Source: Nonomuraea sediminis (GTDB taxonomy: Bacteria; Actinomycetota; Actinomycetes; Streptosporangiales; Streptosporangiaceae). From it: DNA of 64,000 nucleotides. Below the pieces are notes generated by a model. It saw only the letters and a program-made list of their open reading frames with translations, was not told the origin of the DNA and did not search any database. Where the stretch lies: the NCBI RefSeq assembly GCF_018531495.1, contig NZ_JAHDTI010000003.1:1178001-1242000 (forward strand). The letters are read 5' to 3'. The translations under genes and the position numbers were made by a program. Positions 1 to 9,018 of this stretch are shown here, one piece after another; the first letter of the stretch is position 1, and every line of letters begins with the position of its first letter.

Positions 1-522
1 GGGGCCAGGCTCTGGCACGCGAGCGCCGCCACGGGTGTGGAACTCGAGGAGTACGGTGCCCCGTTCGACACCGTGAGCGTGTGCTTCTCCAAGGCGCTCG
101 GGGCGCCGATGGGTTCGTGCCTGGCGGGCTCCGCGGAGCTCGTCGCACGCGCCCGGCGGTTCAAGCAGCAGGTGGGAGGCGGTTTCCGCCAGGCGGGCAT
201 CGTGGCCGCCGGCGCCCTGCACGCGCTGCGCGAACACCGGTCCCTGCTGCCCGAGGTCCACGCCAACGCCAGGCGCTTCGCCGAGGCGGTGGCGCAGCTG
301 GACGGCGTCGACCTGGATCCCGCCGAGGTCGAGACGAACATCGTCCGCTTCAGGCTGACGCGCGGCACCGCGGCGGCCTTCGCCGAGGAAGCCCACCGCC
401 TGGGCCTGCACGTCCTGCCCTCCGGTGCGGACGGGGTGCGAGCCGTCTTCTACCTGGACATCTCCCCCGCCGACACCGACCGCGCCATCACCATCGCCGC
501 CAAGGCACTCGCGACCTTGTGA
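1..522 (+). CDS. Low-specificity L-threonine aldolase, 3' part only
   Basis: The reading frame is already open at base 1, so the start lies left of the window. The visible 173 residues begin with GARLWHASAATG, the 'DGARLxxA' block of PLP-dependent threonine aldolases (fold type I). They continue with the Schiff-base lysine region VCFSKALGAPMGS, where the Lys of SKALGAP should carry pyridoxal phosphate. The enzyme cleaves L-threonine/allo-threonine to glycine and acetaldehyde in the cytosol. The C-terminal small domain is complete and ends at TGA. The next gene converges on it with only 5 bp between the stops. Beta-eliminating lyases share this fold, but the SKALGAPMGS block favours aldolase. 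Confidence 0.88.
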   Translation, partial: GARLWHASAATGVELEEYGAPFDTVSVCFSKALGAPMGSCLAGSAELVARARRFKQQVGGGFRQAGIVAAGALHALREHRSLLPEVHANARRFAEAVAQLDGVDLDPAEVETNIVRFRLTRGTAAAFAEEAHRLGLHVLPSGADGVRAVFYLDISPADTDRAITIAAKALATL

Positions 523-527
523 TCGGG

Positions 528-926
528 CTACGGCTGGTCGTACCAAGCGACCGCCGCGATCCGCCAGCCCTCTTCGGTGCGGACGAACTGGATGGTCTTG
601 GTCCCGTCGGCCTCGAACGGCTCGCCGTCCAGGATCCCGGACTTGCGGTACTCGCCGAACCGCGACGCGATATCGCCCACGATGTCGGTCCGTTCGGAGG
701 TCTCCCACTCGGAGAACTCGACCAGCCGCCCCTCGCTCAGCAGCCGCTCGCGAGGCTCGATGAACCCCTCCACGCTGTAGGCCGCGAACTCGGGCCCGGT
801 CTTCACGATCACACCGCCAGGAAGGAGCAGCCTCCGCAGCCGCGCCACGTCGGCGGCCTTCCCGCCCCGGTTGTCGAAAGCACCGAAGAACTCCGCGGTC
901 AGAACGTCAATCTCAGTCTTGGACAT
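528..926 (-). CDS. NTF2-like / SnoaL-type protein (DUF4440-like)
   Basis: A 132-residue single-domain protein. The N-terminal helix (TAEFFGAFDNRGGKAADVARL), a central strand pair and the closing strand 'EEGWRIAAVAWYD' match the pattern of NTF2-like alpha+beta barrels (SnoaL/DUF4440), which usually bind small hydrophobic ligands or act as small enzymes. No catalytic dyad can be named from the sequence. It is a single gene convergent with the threonine aldolase and 31 bp downstream of the MFS transporter gene, in the same direction. Family assignment is by pattern only; the substrate is unknown. Confidence 0.6.
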   Translation of the reverse strand: MSKTEIDVLTAEFFGAFDNRGGKAADVARLRRLLLPGGVIVKTGPEFAAYSVEGFIEPRERLLSEGRLVEFSEWETSERTDIVGDIASRFGEYRKSGILDGEPFEADGTKTIQFVRTEEGWRIAAVAWYDQP

Positions 927-956
927 GGCGGGACCGTAACACGCCTCGATCCGGGG

Positions 957-2333
957 CTAGGTGTCGCGGGAGGGGACGGTCCGGTGGACGACGACGCCGG
1001 CGACGAGGCACATGGCTCCGGCGACCGCCATCCCTGATGCGGGCCCCAGAGCCGCCATCACCCCGGTGGCGGCCGCCAGGGTGAGGGTCTCCAAGCTCAT
1101 CCGCGCCGTGCTGAACAGTGCGGCGCCCGCCCCTCCCCGCTGGTAGGGCACGTACTTGAGCGCTTGCCCGTCCGGGACGCCTTCGGTCAGGCCGAGACAC
1201 ACCCCGACGACCCCGGCCGCGGCGAGCAGAGCGGCGGGGTGGTCGGTGACCTGCAGGACGAGCGCCGTGACGGTGCACGCGAACAGGGTGGCCGTCACCA
1301 GCGCCCGCGCTCCCCGGCGCGCGAGCCGTACGGCAAGCAGCGGAAGGACCGTCGACGGCACGGTCAGCAGGCTGAGCATGACCGCTGCCTCGCCCGAGCC
1401 CATGCGCTGCGCGGCGCCGAGCTGAGGGAGCGCGGTCAACCCCACCACGAGCATCCCCATGAAGGCACCCGTCGCCAGGGCGTACGCCCGATAGGCGGGG
1501 ATCCGCAACAGGTCGACGGGGATCGCGGGATCAGCCGCACGCCGTTCCACGCGGACGAGCCCGACGGCGCCGGCCACCGCGACGAGGACGAGTACGGCCG
1601 GCCCCCACCACGGGGCGCCGGACCCGAGGCCGAGTGCCGTCACCGCGGCGGCGATCGTCACCCCGAAGAGGACGGCCCCGGCGAGGTCGAACCCATCGGG
1701 CACCTCGGGGCTGCGAAGACCCGGAAGCCCGAGCGTGGCCAGGGCCGCGATGGCGGCGACGGTCGCCGGCGCGAGGAAGACAAGGGGCCACCCTCCCGCG
1801 GCCATGAGGACCTGGGCGACGACCGGCCCCAAGGCCAGGCTGCTGCCTAGCACGGCGCCCGCGTAGCCGTACACCCGGCGCCGCTCTTCCGGCGGATACA
1901 CGGCCAGCAGCATCGACGATCCACCGGCGGCGCACATGGCCGCCCCGACACCGGCGACCGCGCGCAGGGCGACCAGAGACAGCAGGTCCGGAGCCAGGGC
2001 GGACAGGACCCCGGTGACCGCGACGACGAGGTTGCCGGCGACGAAGAACCGGGTGCGGGCGCTACGATCCGCCGTCGCCCCGGCCAGCAGCAGGGCCGCG
2101 GCGAAGAGCCCGTTGTAGGCGAGAACGATCCACGGACCCAGGGCATCCGCGCCGGGCAACCGCATGGTCACATCGGGGACGATCGCCGTCGCGCCGGTGA
2201 TCGCGAGCGGGAACACCGCGGTGGAGATGAGATCAGCGACAAGCACACGCCGACGCTGACGAACGGACAAGGCAAACAAGGGTGCGCTCCGGAACAGGAG
2301 GAATCCGAGCGCCACGAGGACGCTCCTGGCCAA
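957..2333 (-). CDS. MFS transporter (DHA2-like drug exporter)
   Basis: 458 residues with about 12-14 hydrophobic segments covering nearly the whole length. The loop after the second segment reads LLAGATADRSARTRFFVAGN, the MFS motif A region (GxxxDRxGRR) in degenerate form, and the proline/glycine-rich fifth segment is typical of DHA-type antiporters. The role is probably proton-driven efflux of a small molecule. The annotated ATG gives a hydrophobic, somewhat long N-terminus; a start nearer 'LSVRQRRRVLVADL' (about 22 residues later) is also possible. It lies 98 bp from the sugar permease gene and is probably not part of that operon. Confidence 0.78.
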   Translation of the reverse strand: MARSVLVALGFLLFRSAPLFALSVRQRRRVLVADLISTAVFPLAITGATAIVPDVTMRLPGADALGPWIVLAYNGLFAAALLLAGATADRSARTRFFVAGNLVVAVTGVLSALAPDLLSLVALRAVAGVGAAMCAAGGSSMLLAVYPPEERRRVYGYAGAVLGSSLALGPVVAQVLMAAGGWPLVFLAPATVAAIAALATLGLPGLRSPEVPDGFDLAGAVLFGVTIAAAVTALGLGSGAPWWGPAVLVLVAVAGAVGLVRVERRAADPAIPVDLLRIPAYRAYALATGAFMGMLVVGLTALPQLGAAQRMGSGEAAVMLSLLTVPSTVLPLLAVRLARRGARALVTATLFACTVTALVLQVTDHPAALLAAAGVVGVCLGLTEGVPDGQALKYVPYQRGGAGAALFSTARMSLETLTLAAATGVMAALGPASGMAVAGAMCLVAGVVVHRTVPSRDT

Positions 2334-2431
2334 GGCTCAGGAGCGACGACGAGAACTGGGGTTTCGCGCCGCCGCTCTCAGCGACGGCGCACCTTGTCCG
2401 CTTCAGGCACGATCACACGCTAGCAGGGCGG

Positions 2432-3649
2432 CTACGGCACCGACTTGATCCGCCAGATCAGTACGGTGCCGAGCAGGGAGATGAGCGCCGAAGCCAGGTA
2501 CAGGCCCGAGTAACCGCCGAGGTAGGTGATGATCAACGACGCGACCGCAGGGACGATCACGTACGGCAGGCTTCCCATGAGCCCCGCGATGGCCAGGTCC
2601 CTGCCCTGATCGTCGGCGGCGGGCAGCACCTGGGTGATCAGGGCGCCGTCGACCCCGATGTAGATGCCGTAGCCGACGCCGAGCACCACGGCGGTCACGA
2701 GGGTCATGGTCCAGGTGGGCGACAGGGCCAGCATGATCGCGGCCGTCGCCATGATGGCCGAGCCGACGAAGACCAGGATCCTGCGGCGGCCGATCCGGTC
2801 GGACAGCCAGCCGCTGACCACGGACAGCGCCACGACCGAGACCCCGTTGATCGCGACGACGGTCAGCAGGTCGTCGGGATGGCCGACGACGTCCTGCAGG
2901 AAGTAGGGGATGTAGAGGGTGCCGATGCCGTACCCCAAGCTCATCAGGAAGCGGGTTCCCAGCGCCCAGGCGTAGTCGGGGTGGCGGCGCGGGTCGATCC
3001 GATAGCCGGCCAGGAACGTCTTCAGCGAGAACGGCTGGCGCTGTTCCTCGGGGAGCTGCTGGTCGGTGGTGACCATGACGAACGGGATCACCAGGGCCAT
3101 GACCGCGGCCATCAGGAGATACCCCGCGGCTGGGCCGGAGGCGAGCGCGAGCAGCAGCCCCCCGGCGATCAACCCAGCGGCCTGCGGCACCGCGGCCCAG
3201 CCGAGCACCAGGCCACGCTGGGCGACCGGGACCTGGTCGGGGACGACCGTGTTGTACCCGGCGCCCAGCACGGACATGGTGATCGACAGCAGCAGTGCGC
3301 CGATCCCGACGCCGACCACGCTGTGCTGGGCGGCCAGGAAGAGGAAGGCGGCGGCGCAGGTGAGCGCGCCGCCGACGATCCAGGGGCGGCGGCGGCCGAA
3401 CCGGCTGCCGGTGCGGTCGGACAGCGCGCCGAACAGCGGTCCGGCGACGAGTCCTGCGACCGCGCCCATGACGCTGACCCAGGCGTACCCCCCGACCTTC
3501 CCCGTGGGGTCGATGTCCGCGATCTGCTGGGGCATGACGAACGTGCTCGGTGACTGCAGGGCGATCTGCATGCCGAACCCGGCGACGACGTAGGTGGAGA
3601 TCCAGCCGACCCCCACGCGACGTGTGGGGGTGAGGGAGGGGGTGGACAT
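2432..3649 (-). CDS. Sugar:cation symporter-like MFS permease (GPH/SUC type)
   Basis: 405 residues, 12 predicted membrane segments. The cytosolic loop GPLFGALSDRTGSRFGRRRP is the characteristic signature of glycoside-pentoside-hexuronide and sucrose-type sugar symporters, and a second loop 'SGWLSDRIGRRRIL' occurs in the C-terminal half. It starts 12 bp downstream of the alpha-galactosidase gene and is transcribed with it and the GH13 enzyme. The likely cargo is therefore an alpha-galactoside or alpha-glucoside (melibiose/raffinose-like). Substrate is inferred from context; the family call is from the motifs. Confidence 0.8.
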   Translation of the reverse strand: MSTPSLTPTRRVGVGWISTYVVAGFGMQIALQSPSTFVMPQQIADIDPTGKVGGYAWVSVMGAVAGLVAGPLFGALSDRTGSRFGRRRPWIVGGALTCAAAFLFLAAQHSVVGVGIGALLLSITMSVLGAGYNTVVPDQVPVAQRGLVLGWAAVPQAAGLIAGGLLLALASGPAAGYLLMAAVMALVIPFVMVTTDQQLPEEQRQPFSLKTFLAGYRIDPRRHPDYAWALGTRFLMSLGYGIGTLYIPYFLQDVVGHPDDLLTVVAINGVSVVALSVVSGWLSDRIGRRRILVFVGSAIMATAAIMLALSPTWTMTLVTAVVLGVGYGIYIGVDGALITQVLPAADDQGRDLAIAGLMGSLPYVIVPAVASLIITYLGGYSGLYLASALISLLGTVLIWRIKSVP

Positions 3650-3661
3650 GGCGACCTCTGC

Positions 3662-5740
3662 TCAGTCGACGCGGGTGAGATGGACGAACTCGCTGGTGCC
3701 GTCGAAGGGCATCAGTCCCGCGCCGATGCCGTGGGCGAGCAGGACGGCGCCGTGGTGGACGTCCCCCGTCGCCTGGTCGCGATAGCGTCCCGCCGGGTCG
3801 AGCCCGGTGAGCCTGACCGGCGCGCGCGTCCGGCCGAGCGCGCTCGGCTGGTACATGAGGACGACGACCTCGCGACCGTCGGTGGAGACGTACTGCGTCG
3901 CCTCCGTTCCCAGTCGGTACTGCGTGCCGCCGTGGATCACCGGCCGGGCCCGCTTGTACTGCTCGACGAACGCGGCCGCCCAGGCCAGGTCGTCCTCGCT
4001 CCAGGTCCGCAGGTCTCCGCCGACGCCGAGGGCGCCGGCCATGGAGACGTGGAAGCGGTAGCGGATCCAATGGGTGCGGGCCGTCACCGAATTGGGGCTG
4101 TCGGTGACCCAGGCGCCCATCGTGCAGGCCGGGTAGATCTGGCCGTAGCCGTGCTGGATGGCGACCCGCTCGGCGGCGTCGGTGTTGTCGGAGGTCCACA
4201 TCTGGTCGACCCGGGCCAGCATGCCGAGGTCGACCCGGCCGCCGCCGCCCGCGCACCCTTCGATGAACAGCCCGGGATGGTCGGCGCGGAGCCGATCGAT
4301 GATCGCGTAGACGTTCCTGACGTGGTCGATCCAGAGCCGATCGGGATCATCGCGCCCCGGCCAGCCGGCCTCGCTGAACGGCCGGTTCATGTCCCACTTC
4401 AGGAAGGAGATCTCGTTCTCGCCGACCAGGGCGTCCAGCCAGGCGTGGGTCCACTCGGCCACGTCGGTCCTGGCCAGGTTGAGGACCAGCTGGTTGCGGC
4501 TCTCCGTACGGCGCCGCCCCGGCGTGTGCAGCACCCAGTCCGGGTGCCGCCGGTAGAGATCGCTGTCCGGGTTGACGGCCTCGGGCTCGACCCAGATCCC
4601 GAAGTCCATGCCGAGCCGACGTACCTCGCCGATCAGCGGCCCGAGCCCCTTGGGGAACCTGCCGGGGTTGGGCCACCAGTCGCCGAGCCCGGCCGCGTCG
4701 TGGGTGCGGGCGCCGAACCAGGCGTCGTCCAGGACGAACGTCTCGACCCCGACCCGGGCGGCGCGGGCCGCGAGGTCGAGCTGGAGCGCCTCGTCGTAGT
4801 CGAACTCGGTGGCCTCCCAGGCGTTGTAGACGACCGGCCTGACGCGGTCGGGGGCCGGCAGCACGTGCTTGCGGACATGGTCGTGCCAGCCGCGGCTGGT
4901 GGCACCGAACCCGCCCGCGCTGTAGAGGCCGGTGAAGGCCGGGGTCTCGAGCACGTCGCCGGGGGCCAGCCGCCAGGTCAGGCCCTCGTGGCCGAACCCG
5001 CCCGACCATCCGGCCCAGCCCCTCCGGTCGCGGAACGCGGTGATCCGCCAGCTGCCGCTCCAGGCCAGCGCGGCGCTCCACACCTCGCCGTGCTCCTCGG
5101 TGGCCTCCCCCGCGTCGATCATCAGCCAGGGGTTGGTCGCGTGCCCGGTGATGCCGGTCCTGCTGGTGAGCGTGGTCTCGCCGCGGGCGAGTTCGCCTCG
5201 CTGGAGCTGGAACTCCTTGCCCCACTCGCCGACGACGTGGCTCAGCCGGTAGCCGGGGCGGGGCGGGAGGGTCCAGGCGGCCGAGTCCAGGCGGAGGATC
5301 TCGATCGACGGGCCCTGTCCGGTGTGGCGCAGGGTGACGTGCCGTTCGATCGCGTCGGAGTCCTCCCTGACCCGGTAGTGCAGGGTGATCTCCAGCGGGT
5401 ACCGCCGATCGGTGAAGACGATCTCCAGGCGTCCCTCGTCGATCCGCTGACTCAGGAAGCGCCACTCCACGCCATGGGTGGCGTCGCCGTACTGGACGAT
5501 CAGGGACGGCACGCCGTACCGCAGACCGCCCTCGACGGCGAGTTCCTCACCACCAGGGTCGGACTCGGTGTCGGCGAGTGCGGCGCGCACCTCGGCGAGT
5601 TGTCTGGCCTGGTCGAGGGTGAGGCTTGCGCCCCAATGGACGTGCCGGGGCGCGTCGTCCTCGTCCAGGCGCAGGACGTAGGAGGTGGCGGGGGTGCGCA
5701 GCAGCCACAGCCGGTCGCGGGCGTCGAAGACGATGCTCAT
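3662..5740 (-). CDS. Alpha-galactosidase, GH36
   Basis: 692 residues, the normal length for GH36. Layout is an N-terminal beta-sandwich (about 1-280), a TIM barrel (about 290-610) and a C-terminal beta domain. The catalytic nucleophile is the Asp of LKWDMNRP (near residue 449) and the acid/base is the Asp of QMWTSDNTD (near residue 517). 'FVLDDAWFG' and 'WVEPEAVNPDSDL' are further family blocks, and 'GCAGGGGRVD' binds the galactose side. No signal peptide is present, so it acts in the cytosol on imported galactosides. Its ATG overlaps the stop of the GH13 gene by 4 bp (ATGA), so translation is coupled. Confidence 0.93.
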   Translation of the reverse strand: MSIVFDARDRLWLLRTPATSYVLRLDEDDAPRHVHWGASLTLDQARQLAEVRAALADTESDPGGEELAVEGGLRYGVPSLIVQYGDATHGVEWRFLSQRIDEGRLEIVFTDRRYPLEITLHYRVREDSDAIERHVTLRHTGQGPSIEILRLDSAAWTLPPRPGYRLSHVVGEWGKEFQLQRGELARGETTLTSRTGITGHATNPWLMIDAGEATEEHGEVWSAALAWSGSWRITAFRDRRGWAGWSGGFGHEGLTWRLAPGDVLETPAFTGLYSAGGFGATSRGWHDHVRKHVLPAPDRVRPVVYNAWEATEFDYDEALQLDLAARAARVGVETFVLDDAWFGARTHDAAGLGDWWPNPGRFPKGLGPLIGEVRRLGMDFGIWVEPEAVNPDSDLYRRHPDWVLHTPGRRRTESRNQLVLNLARTDVAEWTHAWLDALVGENEISFLKWDMNRPFSEAGWPGRDDPDRLWIDHVRNVYAIIDRLRADHPGLFIEGCAGGGGRVDLGMLARVDQMWTSDNTDAAERVAIQHGYGQIYPACTMGAWVTDSPNSVTARTHWIRYRFHVSMAGALGVGGDLRTWSEDDLAWAAAFVEQYKRARPVIHGGTQYRLGTEATQYVSTDGREVVVLMYQPSALGRTRAPVRLTGLDPAGRYRDQATGDVHHGAVLLAHGIGAGLMPFDGTSEFVHLTRVD

Positions 5741-7323
5741 CGGCTCACCCAGACGGCCGTGTCGGCGGGGAGGAGGTCACCCTCGAGGGGGCCGCTGGCC
5801 AGCAGTGTCCCGGTGTGCGCGGGCAGCGCCACGGGCTCCTCCCCCAGGTTCGCCACCAGCGCGAAGCCGGGCCCTCTGGTGAACGCCAGCGTGCCCGGCC
5901 CCGCGTCGAAGAAGGCCGGATCGGGTGCCGAGCCGAGGTGCTCGCGGCGCAGCCGTACGGCGGTGCGGTAGAGGTTCAGCATCGAGCCGGGGTCGGCGCT
6001 CTGCGCAGCCACGGTCTGCCCGGCCCAGTCGCCGGGCTGGGGCAGCCAGGTCCGCACGGGGTGATCGGCGAAGCCGTACGGCGGAGCGTCACCACTCCAT
6101 GGCAAGGGCACGCGGCAGCCGTCGCGGCCGAAGATCGCGCCTGCGGTCCTGGTGAAGATCGGGTCCTCGCGCCGGTCAGCGGGGATGTCCAGGACCTCGT
6201 GCAGGCCGAGCTCCTGCCCCTGGTAGACATAGGCGGAGCCGGGCAGCGCGAGCTGGATCAGCGCCGCCGCGCGCGCCCTGCGTAAGCCGCGCTCGCGGTC
6301 GATGTCGATCTCACCGCGCAGCGCCTCCTCGGTCGGGTTGCGGATGATCGACTGGTCCACGCCGAGCCTGGTCGCCAGCCGGGGAGCGTCGTGGTTCTCC
6401 AGCACCCACGGTGCGGTGACCGGCCTGCCCGCGGTGATCGCGACGGACGACTCGATCGCCGCTCGCCAGTCCGCCGCCGACCACGGCGTGCTCATCAGCG
6501 TGAAGTTGAAGACCTGCTGGAGCTGTCCGTCGCCGAGGTAGGGCGCCATGGTCTCGGGGTTGTCCGACCACTGCTCGAGGATGGCGACGCGATCACCGTA
6601 GGAATCGAGGATCTTGCGCCAGCGGCGGTGCTCGGCCAGGGTCTCCGGCTGGTGCGAGTACGGCGAGGGCTCGGCGTCGGGCGGCGTGCCCGGCGGCAGG
6701 TCGGGCAGCGCGGCGTCCTTGAACATCGCACCGGCGACGTCGACCCGGAACCCCGCGACACCGCGATCCAGCCAGAAGCGGAGCACGTCCTCGAACAGCG
6801 CGGGCACGTCAGGGTGCCGCCAGTTCCAGTCGGGCTGGGAGGAGTCGAACAGGTGCAGGTACCACTGCCCGTCCTCGACCTGGGTCCAGGCCGGACCGCC
6901 GAACATGGACTGCCAGTTGTTCGGCTCGTCGCGGAAGATGAAGCGCTCGCGTGCCGGGCTGCCGGGCTCCGCGGCGAGCGCCTGCTTGAACCACGGGTGT
7001 TCGGCCGAGCAGTGGTTCGGCACGATGTCGACGATGACCCGGATGCCGTGCCCGGCCGCGTCGGCGACCAGCGCGTCGAAGTCGGCCAGGGTGCCGAACC
7101 GGGGGTCCACGTCGCAGAAGTCGGCTACGTCGTACCCGCCGTCGGCCATCGGCGACGGATAGAACGGCGTCAGCCAGACGGCGTCCACTCCGAGCTCCAC
7201 CAGGTACGGCAGGCGAGCCCGGATCCCCGCGAGGTCCCCCTGGCCGTCTCCGTCGGCGTCGGCGAAGCTGCGCGGATAGATCTGGTAGACCACCGCGTCA
7301 CGCCACCACTCCCGGTGTGACAT
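5737..7323 (-). CDS. Alpha-glucosidase / oligo-alpha-glucoside hydrolase, GH13
   Basis: 528 residues. The start 'WWRDAVVYQIYPRSF' and 'YPSPMADGGYDVADF' are typical of the oligo-1,6-glucosidase/alpha-glucosidase group. GH13 conserved regions are all present: DIVPNHCS (I), GFRVDVAGA with nucleophile Asp near residue 194 (II), AILEQWSDN with the acid/base Glu near 249 (III) and ENHDAPRL with the transition-state Asp near 310 (IV). It is cytosolic (no signal peptide). It is the first gene of a three-gene operon with GH36 and a sugar permease, consistent with complete breakdown of raffinose-like or mixed alpha-glycosides. 'GGAG' 9 bp before the ATG is the ribosome binding site. Confidence 0.92.
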   Translation of the reverse strand: MSHREWWRDAVVYQIYPRSFADADGDGQGDLAGIRARLPYLVELGVDAVWLTPFYPSPMADGGYDVADFCDVDPRFGTLADFDALVADAAGHGIRVIVDIVPNHCSAEHPWFKQALAAEPGSPARERFIFRDEPNNWQSMFGGPAWTQVEDGQWYLHLFDSSQPDWNWRHPDVPALFEDVLRFWLDRGVAGFRVDVAGAMFKDAALPDLPPGTPPDAEPSPYSHQPETLAEHRRWRKILDSYGDRVAILEQWSDNPETMAPYLGDGQLQQVFNFTLMSTPWSAADWRAAIESSVAITAGRPVTAPWVLENHDAPRLATRLGVDQSIIRNPTEEALRGEIDIDRERGLRRARAAALIQLALPGSAYVYQGQELGLHEVLDIPADRREDPIFTRTAGAIFGRDGCRVPLPWSGDAPPYGFADHPVRTWLPQPGDWAGQTVAAQSADPGSMLNLYRTAVRLRREHLGSAPDPAFFDAGPGTLAFTRGPGFALVANLGEEPVALPAHTGTLLASGPLEGDLLPADTAVWVSR

Positions 7324-7709
7324 CGAATCAACTCCACTATGAGCACCACGCGGTAAATGTGAGGTTGGCTCAGATTAAAGGCATTCGATCGTTCACACCA
7401 GACCCGAAAATCGCCACGACCAGCCCGCCCGGCAGCCCTGTCGACGGCCAGGGCGCGGTCCGATCGGGTCCTGGTTGCCTGGTGACCGTCCTCCTCGGGC
7501 CGGCCGGAGTCGGTGTCCCGCTGACGATGGGGCCGACGTGGCCGACCGGACTGCTCGCGCTCGTCGGTGTCCTCTATGTGCGAACCACGACCAAGCTCGC
7601 CTTCACCGCCGCTTGTCGGCGGGCGGCCACGCGGGCGTGCCGGTCTCTGATGAAAGGATGGCCATCACCCGGGTCGGCTGTGGTGGCGGTTTCTTCTTCG
7701 GAGGTCCTT
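7324..7709. other. Divergent intergenic region with unexplained open frame
   Basis: 386 bp between the GH13 operon and the nitrilase gene. It must hold the promoter of the sugar operon (AT-rich patch near 7345-7395) but no convincing LacI-type palindrome is visible. A reading frame upstream of and in frame with the nitrilase gene stays open from 7317. It encodes a hydrophobic stretch (LLGPAGVGVPLTMG, LLALVGVLYV) resembling no family I can name. It may be a fossil gene or simply GC-driven openness. Confidence 0.4.
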
Positions 7710-8399
7710 GTGCTCGTGCTGGCGGTGGCTCAGCCGGAATGCGTGCCGTACGACGTGGAAAAGAACGCGGTACGGCACGCGGAGATGGTGCGCAGGGCGG
7801 AGGCCAGGGTGGTGATATTTCCGGAACTGTCGCTTACGGGGTACCACCTGGACGCTCCGGCGATCACCGTGGAAGATTCGAGACTGGGGCCGATCGTGGA
7901 GGCTTGCGCGGAGGCGGGCGCGGTGGCCCTGGTGGGGGCACCGGTCAAGGACGAGGGGCTTGAGTACATCGCGACGCTGACGGTGGACGGCGCCGGGGCC
8001 AAAGTGGCCTACCGCAAGGTCCACGTGCATGCCAGCGAGGAACGATTCGCCGGCGGGAAGCGGCCCCAGGCGATCGAGGTGGACGGCCTGCGGCTGGGGC
8101 TGGCGATCTGCCGGGACATGGCGATCGCGCAGCATGCTGAAGACACCGCCGCGCTGGGAATCGACGTCTATGCGGCTGGAGTGGTTCACCAGGCGGCAGA
8201 GGTGGCGACCCAGGAAGAGAGAGCGCGGCGAATCGCCACCGATCACGGTGTCTGGGTGGCGGTGGCAAGCTTCGCGGGCCCGACCGGCGGCGGCTTCGAG
8301 CACACGGCCGGACGCTCGGGATTCTGGAGGCCAGGTGGCGACCTGGTCGCCCAGGCAGGACCGGAGCCGGGCGAGATCGTCCGTCTGACAATCGGCTAG
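7710..8399 (+). CDS. Carbon-nitrogen hydrolase (nitrilase superfamily)
   Basis: 229 residues from a GTG preceded by GGAGG with a 5-nt spacer, which decides the start although the frame is open further upstream. The nitrilase catalytic triad is visible: Glu39 in FPELSLTGY, Lys103 in YRKVHVH and Cys134 in AICRDMA. Members hydrolyse amides or nitriles of small molecules. At about 230 residues this one is near the short end of the family (usual 250-300), but the last strand and the downstream 'GRSGFWRPGGDLV' block are present, so it looks complete. The last 15 bp including the stop are part of a 19-bp sequence repeated 43 bp downstream, abutting an IS-like end. Confidence 0.85.
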   Translation: MLVLAVAQPECVPYDVEKNAVRHAEMVRRAEARVVIFPELSLTGYHLDAPAITVEDSRLGPIVEACAEAGAVALVGAPVKDEGLEYIATLTVDGAGAKVAYRKVHVHASEERFAGGKRPQAIEVDGLRLGLAICRDMAIAQHAEDTAALGIDVYAAGVVHQAAEVATQEERARRIATDHGVWVAVASFAGPTGGGFEHTAGRSGFWRPGGDLVAQAGPEPGEIVRLTIG

Positions 8400-8446
8400 C
8401 TAGAACAGGGGTGTTCGGGCACGCCAGCTGACAATCGGCTAGCTAG
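8385..8446. repeat. 19-bp direct repeat at the nitrilase stop
   Basis: The sequence ctgacaatcggctagctag occurs at 8385-8403 (covering the nitrilase stop codon) and again, identical, at 8428-8446, where it runs into the left inverted repeat of the IS-like element. The 24 bp between the copies (8404-8427) are themselves similar (20 of 24) to 9019-9042 just outside the right end. The pattern looks like footprints of repeated insertion and excision at a CTAG target. Confidence 0.75.
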
Positions 8447-9018
8447 TGCTGTGACCGCACAGGTTCGCCGGGTTGATCAGGTTGCAGGCGCTGCCCCTTC
8501 TGGCTGGTCAGTCTGCGCACACGGACAGGTTCAGCCACAGCGCCTCCAGCGGTCGGAACAAACGTCACCGCACATCCAACCGCCACCACCGCCAACCCGG
8601 TGAAACTTCCCAGTCAGAGGTCTACCTGTCGCGCAAGGTCTCGATTTCGGCGGCCAGCACGACCATGTCGCGCACGTGCGTGTAGTACTTGGCCCCGTAC
8701 TCGTCGTCGATCGCTGGGAGAACCTTCTCGAACGCCGCTGTGAGCCTCATCAAGCCTGCGCGGCGCTGCTCATTGAGCGAGCCTTTGAGGACGCCGGAGG
8801 CGTAGCCGTAGGCGTCCGCGTCGAGCAGCACCATCTCCTCGCCTTCGATGGCCAGGCCGCGAAAGCCCGGCGGGAACGGCGCGGCCAGGTGCTCGGCCAT
8901 CAACTGCGCGAGCGCGTCGAGCTTCTCTTCGAACATGCGGGAGATCCTGCCAGGGGCACGCGTGCGCCGGGGCTCGGCTCGACCTCAACCCGGTGAACTT
9001 ATGAGGTCACTGCTCTAG
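8443..9018. mobile_element. Decayed IS-like element with about 33-bp inverted repeats
   Basis: 8443-8475 and 8986-9018 are inverted repeats matching at 27 of 33 positions; both begin or end with CTAG. A third, partial copy of the right-hand end (caacccggtgaaactt) lies inside at 8593-8608 in the same orientation as the right end. No transposase is left; the interior carries only a small hypothetical gene on the minus strand. CTAG-type target sites are known for some IS5-family (IS427-like) elements, so a non-autonomous derivative or MITE is likely. The family assignment is inference. Confidence 0.6.
8622..8936 (-). CDS. Small hypothetical protein inside the IS-like element
   Basis: 104 residues, MFEEKLDALAQLMAEHL at the start, largely helical and acidic, with no signal peptide or membrane segment. 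The composition (normal actinobacterial codon use, mixed charged residues) looks coding rather than random. I do not recognise the family. It is bounded by the inverted repeats at 8443-8475 and 8986-9018, and its stop lies just beyond an internal copy of the repeat end, so it may be a passenger gene or chromosomal DNA caught between two ends. 'AGGA' lies about 11 bp before the ATG. Confidence 0.55.
   Translation of the reverse strand: MFEEKLDALAQLMAEHLAAPFPPGFRGLAIEGEEMVLLDADAYGYASGVLKGSLNEQRRAGLMRLTAAFEKVLPAIDDEYGAKYYTHVRDMVVLAAEIETLRDR

Noticed and set aside
3680..5971. Long plus-strand frame opposite the alpha-galactosidase
   Set aside because: GH36 on the minus strand has all catalytic motifs; the plus frame is an antisense by-product.
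8403..8416. GAACAGGGGTGTTC as a LexA/SOS box
   Set aside because: The actinobacterial SOS box has GAAC and GTTC separated by 4 bases; here there are 6, and the sequence is explained by the flank repeat.
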